Shown here piece after piece: positions 33,060 to 42,639 of a DNA stretch of 46,587 nucleotides; the first letter of the stretch is position 1; the number at the start of each line of letters is the position of its first letter. Position numbers and translations under genes: made by a program. Under the pieces are notes generated by a model. It saw only the letters and a program-made list of their open reading frames with translations. It was not told where the DNA came from and searched no databases. Source of the stretch: Bacillota bacterium (GTDB lineage: Bacteria > Bacillota > Clostridia > Peptostreptococcales > Anaerovoracaceae); the NCBI GenBank assembly GCA_025361765.1, contig JANYJS010000085.1, positions 1-46,587 of the forward strand. The letters are read 5' to 3'.

Positions 33060-35051
33060 TTGAAGGAAGTAGAACAATTAGTCATCAATACAATCAGAAT
33101 CTTATCAGCTGAAGCCATCGAGAAAGCAAACTCGGGACATCCGGGGCTTCCTATGGGTAGTGCTCCCATGGCTTATACCCTTTGGTCTAGACAAATGAAA
33201 CACAACCCGAATAATCCCAAATGGGTTGATCGGGACCGCTTTGTCTTATCCGCAGGGCACGGATCCATGCTCCTTTATTCACTGCTTCATATTTTTGGAT
33301 ACAAAGTCAGCATGGAAGATATAGAATCCTTTAGGCAGTACGGCAGCATGACTCCAGGGCATCCGGAGCACGGTCATACCGACGGCGTAGAGGCAACAAC
33401 GGGACCTCTTGGCCAGGGAATCTGTAACGCTGTGGGAATGGCCATAGCAGAGTCTCACTTAGCTGAAAAATTCAACAAAGAAGGATATCCTATAATTGAT
33501 CATTTCACCTTTGCATTAGCCGGGGATGGCTGCCTTATGGAGGGAATTTCCGGAGAAGCCAGCTCCCTCGCTGGGACTTTGGCTCTGGGCAAACTTATTA
33601 TACTTTATGATGCCAATGACATTTCCATAGAAGGCAGCACCCTGCTTGCTTTTAGGGAGGACGTGGCCAAAAGATACGAGGCTTATGGCTGGCAGGTCAT
33701 TCATGTTAAGGACGGAACAGATGTGGCATCAATTGATTCAGCTATTGAAGAGGCAAAAAAGGATAGGTCAAAACCTAGCATTATTATTGTTAAAAATATT
33801 ATTGGTTATGGTAGTCCTTCAAAGCAAGGTAAGGCTTCCGCACATGGAGAACCCTTGGGTAATGAGGATTTATTAGGGACAAAGGCTTTTTTTGGGTGCA
33901 GCTACCCACCATTTACCATTCCAGAGCCTGTAATAGAAGAAGGAAACCGACTAAAGCAAGAGGGTCAGAACAAGGAAGAGTCGTGGAACCAGCTTCTTTG
34001 TGCTTATAAATTGGCTCATCCAAAACTGGGTCAAGAATTAGAAGATTGGTTTAACGTTGATTTAGACCATCATATTTCGGAGTCCATAGAATTCTGGCAA
34101 TTTGAAAAACCTATGGCTACAAGAGAGGCTTCTGGTTTATTAATCAACAGACTTGCTAAAACCATACCGAATCTTGTAGGTGGTTCTGCGGATTTGGCAC
34201 CTTCCAATAAAACCCGCATGACAGACGGCGGTGACTATTCAGCGGAGAATAGGTCTGGAGCAAATTTGCACTTTGGGGTTCGGGAGCACGCCATGGCAGC
34301 CATAGGAAACGGTCTGGTTCTTCATGGAGGGCTCATGGCCTATGTGGCAACATTCCTCGTTTTTTCTGATTATATGAAAGGGGCAATGAGGCTGACGGCC
34401 TTAATGAAACTGCCATTAACTTATGTTCTCACCCATGACAGCATCGGAGTCGGGGAAGATGGGCCTACCCATCAGCCTGTAGAGCAGCTGGCCTGCCTTA
34501 GAAGCATACCTAACATGACTGTCTTCAGACCTTCTGATGCAAACGAAACAGCCGCTGGCTGGTACCTTGCGGCAACCAAAAAAGATGGACCTGTTGCTTT
34601 GATTCTGACCAGACAAACCTTGCCACTTCTCGAAGGCACTGGCAAAGAGGCTCTAAAAGGAGCCTATATACTACGAAATTCGTTGAAGAAAGTGCCGGAT
34701 GTATTGCTGATGGCATCAGGCTCAGAGGTTACTCTTACTTTAGATGCCGCGAAGGAACTGCTCAATTATGATATTGATGCCCAGGTTATTAGCTGTCCGT
34801 CCCTTGAACTTTTCGACCAGCAGCCACAAGAATATAAAAATGCCGTAATGCCAAAAGAAGTGCGATGTCGCGTAGCCGTTGAAGCCGCATCCTCCTTTGG
34901 GTGGCATAAATATACGGGACTAGATGGCATCGTAATCGCCATGGACCACTTTGGCGCCTCAGGAAAGGCCGAGGATCTTTTTAAAGCCTTCGGTTTCACT
35001 ATTGACAATGTGGTTGCAAAAACAGTAAAATTGGTTCAAATATTTCAGTGA
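33060..35051 (+). CDS. tkt: Transketolase
   Basis: The 663-residue single-chain enzyme moves two-carbon ketol units in the pentose phosphate pathway, using thiamine diphosphate. Seen are the ThDP-Mg motif [13 protein letters not shown] with the later [30 protein letters not shown], the C-half [15 protein letters not shown], and the catalytic-type [11 protein letters not shown] and [10 protein letters not shown]. Length is standard. TTG is the start, decided by TGGAGG nine bases before. The following locus is a deletion scar, so it has no clear operon partner. Confidence 0.96.
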   Translation: MKEVEQLVINTIRILSAEAIEKANSGHPGLPMGSAPMAYTLWSRQMKHNPNNPKWVDRDRFVLSAGHGSMLLYSLLHIFGYKVSMEDIESFRQYGSMTPGHPEHGHTDGVEATTGPLGQGICNAVGMAIAESHLAEKFNKEGYPIIDHFTFALAGDGCLMEGISGEASSLAGTLALGKLIILYDANDISIEGSTLLAFREDVAKRYEAYGWQVIHVKDGTDVASIDSAIEEAKKDRSKPSIIIVKNIIGYGSPSKQGKASAHGEPLGNEDLLGTKAFFGCSYPPFTIPEPVIEEGNRLKQEGQNKEESWNQLLCAYKLAHPKLGQELEDWFNVDLDHHISESIEFWQFEKPMATREASGLLINRLAKTIPNLVGGSADLAPSNKTRMTDGGDYSAENRSGANLHFGVREHAMAAIGNGLVLHGGLMAYVATFLVFSDYMKGAMRLTALMKLPLTYVLTHDSIGVGEDGPTHQPVEQLACLRSIPNMTVFRPSDANETAAGWYLAATKKDGPVALILTRQTLPLLEGTGKEALKGAYILRNSLKKVPDVLLMASGSEVTLTLDAAKELLNYDIDAQVISCPSLELFDQQPQEYKNAVMPKEVRCRVAVEAASSFGWHKYTGLDGIVIAMDHFGASGKAEDLFKAFGFTIDNVVAKTVKLVQIFQ

Positions 35052-35109
35052 ACGATGGTCAACAAAGCAGTAAATTAGCTTCAAATACCCTAGTGAAAGG
35101 ACAACGAAC

Positions 35110-35539
35110 ATGAGTATCTTTCCTAACAATACTAATGGGGAATTGAATGATATCGCCAGAAGGGTTTTCGACAAGCATTTTGAGCTGGATCCAAAACTCA
35201 ATTTAGAATATGATGACCGAAGAAAAATGCTGATGTATGATTGATACGGGGTCGGCGGTTCTTGGTTTCAGTATGAATGATGATTTAGATGACATAAAAA
35301 AAGCTACCCAAAATAAGATTTGTTTGCTTGGCAATTTAAACGCCGTAGATATGATTAACTGGGATGCAAAAAAAATTCAAAATGAGGTAAAAAACATCAT
35401 TCGAAAAGCTGGAGAAGGTGGAGGCTTGATTCTTTCTGACAGTCATGGGGAAATTCCATGGCAGGTGCCAGAAGAAGTATTACTCGAGATTGCCGAAAGC
35501 GTGGCTCAATTTGGGAGTTATCCTTTAGCGCGGGTGTAG
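35110..35539 (+). pseudogene. Deletion scar: corrinoid-protein start joined to UroD/MtaA-type end
   Basis: Two out-of-frame pieces abut. The first (35110-35244, AAAGGAC site, 44 codons) ends at a TGA; its ARRVFDKHFELDPKLNLEYD and DRRKMLMYD resemble the N-terminal cap of cobalamin-binding proteins. The second (from about 35237, +1 frame) contains LGNLNAVDMINW and AGEGGGLILSDSHGEIPWQV, the C-terminal part of uroporphyrinogen decarboxylase / corrinoid methyltransferase (MtaA-type) proteins. About 200 or more residues that should lie between are gone. Either one UroD-family gene lost its middle, or a corrinoid-protein gene and a UroD gene were fused by a deletion. It ends three bases before the DUF1638-GGDEF gene. 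Confidence 0.75.
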
Positions 35540-35542
35540 AAT

Positions 35543-37066
35543 TTGAATAAATTGGTTTTTTTCGTGTGTGAAAATTTTTATCCTGAATTTAAGGATGCCA
35601 TTTTAGTACAGGGCTTTTCCGATGTAATAATAACGGCCTATCCTTCTATGTGTCAGGATAAAAGTAAAAAAGCAGAAGCTGAAAGACTTTTGATTGATTG
35701 TCAGTCAAATGGGGATGATGGCGTTATTCTTTGCGGGAATCATTGTGATATTTTGGCGCTTATTCCAAAGCCTAGTTCTTTTACAACTAGAATAACTAGC
35801 TTTTGTTTCCTTCATATGGCAAACGAAAAATTCATTGAGTATATTCTCAATAGGGGCGGCTATGTTATTAGCTTAGGCTGGGTTAACAACTGGAGAGCCA
35901 ATATTGAAAAACTTGGGTTTGATCAGATTACGGCAAGAGGTTTTTACAAGGACTTTGCCCGAGAATTGGTTTTCTTTGATGCGGGAATTAGCTCGCAGGC
36001 AGAAAATAATTTAAAGGAACTTTCCGAATTTTTGGATTTGCCCTATGTCATGATTCCTTTTGAGAAAGAATCGACAGAACTTCTGGTAAGGAGCATGGTA
36101 TTTGAGTGGAGGTTACATAAAAAAAGCCAAGAGTATTTGAAGGAAAACGCCGGGCTACAAACTCAATGTGCAGAGTATTCGATGATTTTTGACTTGATCG
36201 GGAAAATAGCCTTATATACGAACAAGAGAGATACCATTGAAAAAATACAGGAAATATTCTTAATGATTTTGGGCGCCCAAAAATTCAAATATTGGGACGT
36301 TGAGACAGAGATCCCTCTTTTGCCAAGCGAGATCCAGGCTCTTTTTACAAGCTCTGAAACGCCGTACGTACTGGAAAAGTCAAAGAACAGATTTTATATT
36401 AAAATCACCCAGAAGCATAAAATATTTGGCGTGATCGATGTTAGCGAATTTTTATTTCCTGAGCATATTGAAAAATATCTCAATTTCGCAATAGAAATTG
36501 TAAGAGTTTGTGGACTTGTTCTTTCAAATATTGAGCAGTATGAGAAGCTGATAAAATCAGAACAGGAAATGGAATACTTGAGTTGTCACGATGCACTAAC
36601 CGGCTTATTTAACCGAAACTATGTCAATAAAACTTTTGAAAGCGAGAAGAATTATGAGGAAATAGCAGTATTTATGTTTGATATTGACGGGCTTAAATAT
36701 GCTAATGATCGTTTTGGACATAGCGAAGGAGATCGATTAATCATCAGTGCGGCCAATATTTTGAAAAGCTGTTTTAGAGAAACCGATACTGTTTCCAGAA
36801 TTGGTGGAGATGAGTTTATTGCCATAGTAGAAGGATGCAGCCTGGATATGGCAGATCGATTCATGAGCAGATTAAAAAGTAGTATGGTGAAGCATAATAA
36901 TGGCATAAAGGCAGACCACCTAAAAGTCAGCATATCAGGCGGGTTTGCACTTTCAGGCGGCGGCGGTGAAACTATTGAGACTTTAAGCCACAGAGCTGAC
37001 GCGCTCATGTATGTCGAAAAAGCTAGAAAAAAAGCTGAAAATTTGACAATAGGCGACACGAATTAA
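35543..37066 (+). CDS. DUF1638 - sensor - GGDEF diguanylate cyclase
   Basis: The 507-residue fusion has a DUF1638 N-terminal domain (about 1-190, with LCGNHCDILAL and VISLGWVNNWR), a helical/GAF-like middle (about 200-330) and a GGDEF domain (about 350-505). The cyclase site R419-I-G-G-D-E-F425 is canonical and the RETD inhibition site (412-415) is five residues before it, so it should be an active, product-inhibited c-di-GMP synthase. DUF1638 proteins usually stand beside corrinoid methyltransferase genes; the decayed UroD locus is directly upstream. Start TTG at 35543 is decided by GGGTG and by translational coupling. Confidence 0.88.
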   Translation: MNKLVFFVCENFYPEFKDAILVQGFSDVIITAYPSMCQDKSKKAEAERLLIDCQSNGDDGVILCGNHCDILALIPKPSSFTTRITSFCFLHMANEKFIEYILNRGGYVISLGWVNNWRANIEKLGFDQITARGFYKDFARELVFFDAGISSQAENNLKELSEFLDLPYVMIPFEKESTELLVRSMVFEWRLHKKSQEYLKENAGLQTQCAEYSMIFDLIGKIALYTNKRDTIEKIQEIFLMILGAQKFKYWDVETEIPLLPSEIQALFTSSETPYVLEKSKNRFYIKITQKHKIFGVIDVSEFLFPEHIEKYLNFAIEIVRVCGLVLSNIEQYEKLIKSEQEMEYLSCHDALTGLFNRNYVNKTFESEKNYEEIAVFMFDIDGLKYANDRFGHSEGDRLIISAANILKSCFRETDTVSRIGGDEFIAIVEGCSLDMADRFMSRLKSSMVKHNNGIKADHLKVSISGGFALSGGGGETIETLSHRADALMYVEKARKKAENLTIGDTN

Positions 37067-37127
37067 ACATAGGAGCAAATATTTCGCTGATATTTGTTGA
37101 TAGGGCAATCGGCGGTTATCTTGTTGT

Positions 37128-37913
37128 CTATTTAATGATGATCTCGGCTTCTTCCCTAAAAGGCAACCTTTCGTAGGATTCTCCCTTTGGGTAGCCGAAA
37201 GCTAAAGCACCATAAATCTGCATGTCATCCTCAAGACCAATCAGTTTTCTTATTTTTGGGTTTGCATTCGTCAGTCTTGCCAGATACCCGGCCCAGCAGG
37301 AGCCTATGGACTTTGCATGCAGCAGAAGATTTATGTCAGTCAAGGCGATGACGGTATCGGTATGGGGGCTGATGGCGCCTTCCTTTGGTGCGATACCAAA
37401 CAAAAGATGAGGAGCGCCCAAAGTGACTACATTGTTTCCCGCTTCATACTCTGAAACAATTTCCAATGAAATGTTTTTTTCTCGTATAAAGTCCAAAATA
37501 CAGGCCATGATTTCGCTGATGACCTCTTCGTCATAAACTAGAATCCATTTGTTTGGATGCTGATTTTTCGCACTTGGGACAAAATCGGCTACTCTAATAA
37601 TCTCCTTGATTTCTTCCAAAGGGACTTTTTTACTCGAATAGCATCTTATGGACCTATTGCTTGAAATCATACCTTTCAAGTCATCATAGGAGTTGTTTGA
37701 AGGCAGCACGGATTTTTCCTGACAAACAGGAATGTCTTCAAAGGATAGTGCCATCACCGGGCAGATGCTGACGCAGTGCATACAAAGCAGGCACTGTTTT
37801 TCTTTGTCTTCTTTCATTGATGGGAAGTCAGACTTCATTTCTAAAACTGTAAAGGGGCAGATTTCAGTGCACAAAGCACAATGAATACAAAGGTCGCGGT
37901 CAACATTTAGCAT
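37128..37913 (-). CDS. Ferredoxin-nitroreductase fusion protein
   Basis: The 261-residue protein joins an N-terminal 2[4Fe-4S] ferredoxin domain (CIHCALCTEICPF and CLLCMHCVSICPV) to a nitroreductase-type FMN domain (RSIRCYSSKKVPLEEIKEI, then SAKNQHPNKW). The FMN domain accepts electrons from the clusters to reduce an unknown substrate. ATG at 37913 with GAGAGG is chosen over TTG at 37928. It is the last gene of the EFR1/Gfo operon, 17 bases after the Gfo gene ends. Confidence 0.9.
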   Translation of the reverse strand: MLNVDRDLCIHCALCTEICPFTVLEMKSDFPSMKEDKEKQCLLCMHCVSICPVMALSFEDIPVCQEKSVLPSNNSYDDLKGMISSNRSIRCYSSKKVPLEEIKEIIRVADFVPSAKNQHPNKWILVYDEEVISEIMACILDFIREKNISLEIVSEYEAGNNVVTLGAPHLLFGIAPKEGAISPHTDTVIALTDINLLLHAKSIGSCWAGYLARLTNANPKIRKLIGLEDDMQIYGALAFGYPKGESYERLPFREEAEIIIK

Positions 37914-37930
37914 TTTATTTCCTCTCAATA

Positions 37931-39055
37931 TTAAAACTGTTTTTGTATACTAACCCAACTTTTCTCTGCGACAGATTTTATAACCGCTTCGATTATAGCT
38001 TGGGCTTTTAAACCATCTTCAAAGCTTGGATTCGGATTTTTGTTTTCAGAAATACCTTTGAAAAACTCGTAGTACTCGAAAATAAACCCATGCTCCCAAC
38101 CAATAACATGACCAGCCGGCCACATATTGGACATATACTGGTGACAGGGATCTGTCATCATAACAGTTCTAAAACCCTGAATGGAGGGATCTTCATCCTT
38201 GAGATAAACGGAAAGCTCATTCAGTCTTTCGAGATTAAATCTGACGCTTCCCTTGGAGCCATTGATTTCAAAAGACAGATAATTCTTGTGGCCTGTACTG
38301 ATTCTTGAAGTTTCAAAAAGACCCATGGCGCCATTTGCAAATCTTGTAATAAACATACAAGCATCGTCTGTAGTCACTTCTCTCATTTCTTCCGTTTTAG
38401 GAACTCTTTTTTCATTAAGGTATATTTTACTGTCAGCGACGACTTCGGTTATGTCACCTACTAAATATCTTGCGAGATCGATGATATGAGAACCTTTATC
38501 GCTCATCGAGCCTGAACCAGCTTGTTTCTGATCAAATCTCCAGACCCAGTCCGAATCAGCGGCCCAGTCCTGCTGGTATAGTGCTCTAAAATGATAGATT
38601 TCACCAAGCTTCCCTTCATCAATCAATTTCTTTGCTAGGTTAATCGCGGGAATCTTTCTATAAACAAAGCTTGTCATATGAATGATTTTATTTTTTTCGG
38701 CAATTTCAAACATTTCTTTTGCTTCAGAATAAGAATTGGCTAATGGCTTTTCGCACATAATGTGCTTTCCTTTTTCAGCTGCGGCAATAACCATATCCTT
38801 ATGAAGAAAGCCGGGGGTAAGAATCACAACCGCATCGATTTTAGGGTCATTTATGACATCCATCCAATTTGAAGTCCAATTTTCCCACCCATATTTTTTC
38901 GCAAGATCTGGAAGGTCAGGAGCTGTGCCGCACAGCGTCATCATAACGGGTTCTACATCTAGATCAAAGAACATGCTGACATCTTTGATGGCGTGGCTAT
39001 GGGCTTTTCCCATAAATTTTGTGCCGATCATGCCGATATTAATTTTCTTCTTCAT
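37931..39055 (-). CDS. Gfo/Idh/MocA family oxidoreductase
   Basis: The 374-residue protein has the family pattern: N-terminal Rossmann (IGMIGTKFMGKAHSHAI), EKP motif in CEKPLANSYSEAKEM, and the GSMSDKGSHIIDLARYLVG active-site block, followed by a beta-sheet substrate domain. Members are NAD(P)-dependent sugar or inositol dehydrogenases. GGGAGGA precedes the ATG. Its start overlaps the EFR1 gene by 17 bases. Confidence 0.93.
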   Translation of the reverse strand: MKKKINIGMIGTKFMGKAHSHAIKDVSMFFDLDVEPVMMTLCGTAPDLPDLAKKYGWENWTSNWMDVINDPKIDAVVILTPGFLHKDMVIAAAEKGKHIMCEKPLANSYSEAKEMFEIAEKNKIIHMTSFVYRKIPAINLAKKLIDEGKLGEIYHFRALYQQDWAADSDWVWRFDQKQAGSGSMSDKGSHIIDLARYLVGDITEVVADSKIYLNEKRVPKTEEMREVTTDDACMFITRFANGAMGLFETSRISTGHKNYLSFEINGSKGSVRFNLERLNELSVYLKDEDPSIQGFRTVMMTDPCHQYMSNMWPAGHVIGWEHGFIFEYYEFFKGISENKNPNPSFEDGLKAQAIIEAVIKSVAEKSWVSIQKQF

Positions 39056-39905
39056 TGATATTCCTCCCTAGAAAAGTCTTTTGTGCAGCAATATCTTCCC
39101 ATCTAACGCTAGGGTAATGATATCGGCCTAGCTTCTTTGTATAGAACTTGACTCCTATTGCCTGAAATGGGCAGAAGTTAAAGCAAGCATAGCAATAATG
39201 ACATTTCTCCCCTTCCCAGTGGGGCCTTCCTTCTATAAGGTTAATACGATTTGTCGGGCACACTTTCTCACAGATACCGCAGCCATTACAGTCTGCATCA
39301 AGCAGAAACTCGAGTTTTGGATTTGATCGAGCACTCAATTTCCACAATTGCTTCATCATCAAGTAGCCAAAGCCGTGTTCTTTTGCTAAAAGTTCCCTCA
39401 CAGAACTTGAGTCTCTTGAGATAATAGAATGAGAAATGGCCTCGATTTCATTGTTAGATTGTTCCAGCATTGGGGTAATCATCTCGTTAGTGATGCCTTT
39501 TTCCCATTCAAGCTGCATTAAAAATTTTGGGGCAGTACCTTTAGGCGTATTGTTAATCATGGCTATTTCAAAATAGGCCTTTAGATTAATACCCTTGTCC
39601 TCTAAAAGCTTATGTAAATGACAACCTGCCTTGCCGGGATTGCCGCCATGAGTTGCTATGGCATAAATATAGCATTTGCTGTCAATTTTTATTCTGCCTA
39701 TAAACTCCTCAATGATTTTTGGCGCAGCATTCATATAAATCGGATATATGATGCCTACTGTTTCGATATCTGACGAAACCACGTAGTTGTCTTCTATCGA
39801 CAGCATTGGAATCACTAAAGAATCACCCAATTTTCTTTCTAATTCCAAAGCGACGGAAAGGGAATTACCTGTGCCCGAAAAATAAAAAATTAAATTCCTT
39901 GACAT
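39039..39905 (-). CDS. EFR1-family flavodoxin-ferredoxin protein
   Basis: The 288-residue protein opens with the FMN-binding flavodoxin loop FYFSGTGNS, contains a flavodoxin-like domain to about 180, and ends with two [4Fe-4S] sets, CNGCGICEKVC and CHYCYACFNFC. EFR1 proteins are electron-transfer proteins of anaerobes. ATG at 39908 and 39905 are both possible; AGGAGG spacing favours 39905. First gene of the operon with Gfo/Idh/MocA and ferredoxin-nitroreductase. Confidence 0.9.
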   Translation of the reverse strand: MSRNLIFYFSGTGNSLSVALELERKLGDSLVIPMLSIEDNYVVSSDIETVGIIYPIYMNAAPKIIEEFIGRIKIDSKCYIYAIATHGGNPGKAGCHLHKLLEDKGINLKAYFEIAMINNTPKGTAPKFLMQLEWEKGITNEMITPMLEQSNNEIEAISHSIISRDSSSVRELLAKEHGFGYLMMKQLWKLSARSNPKLEFLLDADCNGCGICEKVCPTNRINLIEGRPHWEGEKCHYCYACFNFCPFQAIGVKFYTKKLGRYHYPSVRWEDIAAQKTFLGRNINEEEN

Positions 39906-39908
39906 CAT

Positions 39909-40213
39909 GGACCTCCTAACTAATTATGAATGCCAACATACGGTTCGCTTCATATTCCATGTTTTCCCGATAAAGATCATTGAGAATATTTTCTGGCTAT
40001 AATCACTTCGACATTACAATTATAATCCATTTCATGAAATCCTGGAAGACTTATTCCAATCAATCTGACAGGTCAGTTGTCTTGTTATGCATATATATAT
40101 TTTGACAGAATGCCATCACTATTGTGATTATGCTTTTTCGGGTCTAGAATAATAGTTGGAATGGCTTTGCCACATCTAATAAAGTTGAATTAAAAATTCG
40201 AGGGGGTTTTGTT
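39909..40213. other. Intergenic region with a decayed DinB fragment
   Basis: The region carries a short DinB remnant (separate entry), AT-rich spacer, and a TTGACA (40102-40107) with a weak TGATTA 17 bases later, which may be the promoter of the DUF4256 gene. No other gene is seen. Confidence 0.5.
40030..40073 (-). pseudogene. Fragment of a second DNA polymerase IV gene
   Basis: 40031-40072 is 39 of 42 bases identical to 41011-41052 inside the intact polymerase gene. Read on the minus strand it gives PVRLIGISLPGFHE, against PVRLIGISLTGFHE in the intact copy. Nothing else of the polymerase remains around it, apart from a short TTGTCTTGTTAT match. Confidence 0.7.
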
Positions 40214-40780
40214 ATGAAAGATGAAAAAAGCGAGTTGTCAAAAGATCAACGTGAGGAATTAATCAGAGCATTAAAAGCCCGTTTTGAGGGAAACATGAAT
40301 CGTCATAAAGGCATCGAATGGGCCAATATAGAAGCAAAACTTGAGTCTGATGTTGAAAAGCTTTGGTCAGTCAGTGAAATGGAAAGAACGGGCGGTGAAC
40401 CGGACGTTATCAGCTATGACGCCGAAACCGGTGAATACAAGATCTGCGATTGTTCTACGGAGAGTCCTATTGGCCGAAGAAATCTTTGCTATGACCGTCA
40501 AGCGCTTGAGTCTAGAAAAGAAAACAAACCAGAAAACAACGTCATAGATATGGCGAATTCCATGGGCATTGCGCTTTTAAACGAAGACCAATATAGGGAA
40601 TTGCAAAGGCATGGAACTTATGACATGAAAACATCGAGCTGGCTTCAAACACCTTCTGATATTAGAAAGCTTGGAGGTGCCATTTTTGCTGATCGCCGAT
40701 ACAATAGCGTATTTGTGTATCACAATGGGGCAGAATCTTACTATGCCGCAAGAGGGTTTCGCGGCTTGCTGAGGTTATAA
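40214..40780 (+). CDS. DUF4256 family protein
   Basis: The 188-residue protein opens with basic/acidic helices (about 1-60), followed by the pattern typical of this family: SVSEMERTGGEPDVISYD, YKICDCSTESPIGRRNLCYD, and the C-terminal TPSDIRKLGGAIFADRRYN and VYHNGAESYYAARGFRG. Function is unknown; the family is widespread as single genes. Four cysteines lie in the middle. GAGGGGG precedes the ATG. Confidence 0.88.
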   Translation: MKDEKSELSKDQREELIRALKARFEGNMNRHKGIEWANIEAKLESDVEKLWSVSEMERTGGEPDVISYDAETGEYKICDCSTESPIGRRNLCYDRQALESRKENKPENNVIDMANSMGIALLNEDQYRELQRHGTYDMKTSSWLQTPSDIRKLGGAIFADRRYNSVFVYHNGAESYYAARGFRGLLRL

Positions 40781-40851
40781 ATTTTGCATGTATAGCGGGT
40801 ATAGGGGTTTTGTTGACCCTCAAAGTTGCATAGCCGTCATCAACGTTAAGA

Positions 40852-42045
40852 TTACTTTATGACTTTCTTCACCAGCGCACCGAGAGTAATAATGCTGGTG
40901 CCGTGTTTGGCTCTCAATTTATCCATGACCTGGTCAATCCGATCGTTTAGATCATTCTTTGAGTCGCTGCCAATTTGATCAAAAATGGACAATTGCTCCA
41001 TATCTGCGTCTTCATGAAATCCTGTGAGACTTATTCCAATCAATCTGACCGGATGTGATTTATTCCAATTGAGATCAAGCAGGCTACAGCCAGCCTGGTA
41101 TATTTCCTTGGTGGTGCTGGTCTCTGGTATTGCCATTTGTCTTGTTATAACCTGAAAATCCGAATATTTGAGCGTAATCTGAACGGTGCTTCCTTTTTTG
41201 CCACTCCTTCTTGCGCTCGTGCCGACGTCATCGGCAAGCGCCATCAGAACCAGTCTTGCCTTATGGATGTCGCTTATATCTTCCGAAAGCGTTGTAGATC
41301 TTCCTATAGATTTGACATCACCTGCAATTTTGGGTATGACCTGAGAATTGTCGATACCATTTGCATGTTGATACATTTCTATGCCGCCTTTTCCAAAAGC
41401 TTTTATAATTAGAGTCTGATCAAATTTCGCCAAATCACCGATGGTTCTGATACCCATGGCGTTCAATTTGCCTGCAGTTTTGCTACCGACACCATACATT
41501 TCTTTCACAGCCAAGGGCCAAAGCTTTATCGAAATATCCTCATCCCAAAGTTCGGTAATTCCAAGAGGCTTCTTCATTTCGGAGGCCATTTTTGCAAGAA
41601 ACTTATTTTCAGCGATACCGATAGAACACCATAGACCTAGGTTGTCCTTGATTTCATCTCGTATACTCTCTGCAGCCTTTACCGGCTCGCCAAAAAGACC
41701 GGCACAACCGGTCATATCAAGCCAAGCCTCATCAATGCTGTTCTGTTCGACCAGCGGGGTATAATGCGATAGGAGATCCATGACTTCATCCGATTTCTGG
41801 CTATAGAAAAGATGGTCCGGGGGTACGAGCATCGTTGCAGGACAAAGCTTCAAAGCCTCGTGAACAACCATTGCAGTTTTAATGCCACAGGCCCTTGCCT
41901 CATAATTGGCAGCCAGAATGATTCCGGCACGTTTCTTCGGATCGCCGGCAACAGCGGCCGGATGCCCTATAAGCTCCGGTCTTCGCGTCATTTCGCAGGA
42001 TATGAAGAAGGCATTCATATCGACAAGAAAAACCACCTTTTGCAT
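40852..42045 (-). CDS. dinB: DNA polymerase IV (Y-family)
   Basis: The 397-residue translesion polymerase shows the catalytic residues in LVDMNAFFISCEM and SIDEAWLDMTG, a helix-hairpin-helix thumb region (GVGSKTAGKLNAMGI) and a little-finger domain with HPVRLIGISLTGF. The near-C-terminal QLSIF is a beta-clamp binding motif. GGAGGG precedes the ATG at 42045; the frame is open from 42060. It lies opposite the DUF4256 gene, with a fragment of a second copy 1 kb away. LexA-type operators were not seen. Confidence 0.95.
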   Translation of the reverse strand: MQKVVFLVDMNAFFISCEMTRRPELIGHPAAVAGDPKKRAGIILAANYEARACGIKTAMVVHEALKLCPATMLVPPDHLFYSQKSDEVMDLLSHYTPLVEQNSIDEAWLDMTGCAGLFGEPVKAAESIRDEIKDNLGLWCSIGIAENKFLAKMASEMKKPLGITELWDEDISIKLWPLAVKEMYGVGSKTAGKLNAMGIRTIGDLAKFDQTLIIKAFGKGGIEMYQHANGIDNSQVIPKIAGDVKSIGRSTTLSEDISDIHKARLVLMALADDVGTSARRSGKKGSTVQITLKYSDFQVITRQMAIPETSTTKEIYQAGCSLLDLNWNKSHPVRLIGISLTGFHEDADMEQLSIFDQIGSDSKNDLNDRIDQVMDKLRAKHGTSIITLGALVKKVIK

Positions 42046-42100
42046 AGCGATACCCTCCATGTGCCCGACCTGGCCGATTTAAAAAATGGGTCTTGAATGC

Positions 42101-42424
42101 CTAAATGTCTTTTTTATCCCACTCAGCTTTAAATTTTGCAAATTCGTCTGACATTATGGGTAATCTCGTACCCGCAGCGCCGCAGTTCAGGCATTTATCG
42201 TTTTTAAAACCTTGCTCAGTGCATTTTTCAGCGACCTCCTGAGCACAACCGTAGTTTCCGCACTGGGTGCATCTGAATAAAGGGTTCTTGCAGGGATGAT
42301 CACTTTTGATTCCCTGGCATTTTGCAACATTTTCCTTCTCTTCCTCAGTCATCTCGATATGGCGCTTTTGGTTGAGTTTTCCTCCCCTTAGCCAATACTT
42401 ATTATTAGGTACTACTTCTGGCAT
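42101..42424 (-). CDS. Small zinc-ribbon-type protein
   Basis: The 107-residue protein has a helical N-terminal part (about 1-36) and a Cys-rich C-terminal half with C-x2-C and further cysteines (FRCTQCGNYGCAQE, KCTEQGF, KCLNCGAAG) suited to one or two zinc sites. I recognise no family. ATG at 42424 with AAAGGAG is preferred over 42451. It lies 55 bases upstream of dinB on the same strand and may be co-transcribed. Confidence 0.7.
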   Translation of the reverse strand: MPEVVPNNKYWLRGGKLNQKRHIEMTEEEKENVAKCQGIKSDHPCKNPLFRCTQCGNYGCAQEVAEKCTEQGFKNDKCLNCGAAGTRLPIMSDEFAKFKAEWDKKDI

Positions 42425-42639
42425 TGATACCACTCCTTTCATACTCTTCAAATCAGGACTAGCGGATTAGATCGCTAAAACAATGCATGTATCAATTAAT
42501 GATATAGTAAGACGGAATAATCTGTCAAATTTATTATTTCAAGTTGATTGTAGTGATATGATTTCCGAAAAAATAAACTTTTATTTGAGTAAAGTGATAA
42601 AATGCTTGTAAGACAAAAAATGATAGGAGCTGACTGTTT

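Noticed and set aside
37076-37096. Hairpin CAAATAT/ATATTTG between the GGDEF and nitroreductase genes
   Set aside because: The stem is AT-rich, seven pairs, with no T-run; too weak to call a terminator although the site between convergent genes would suit one.
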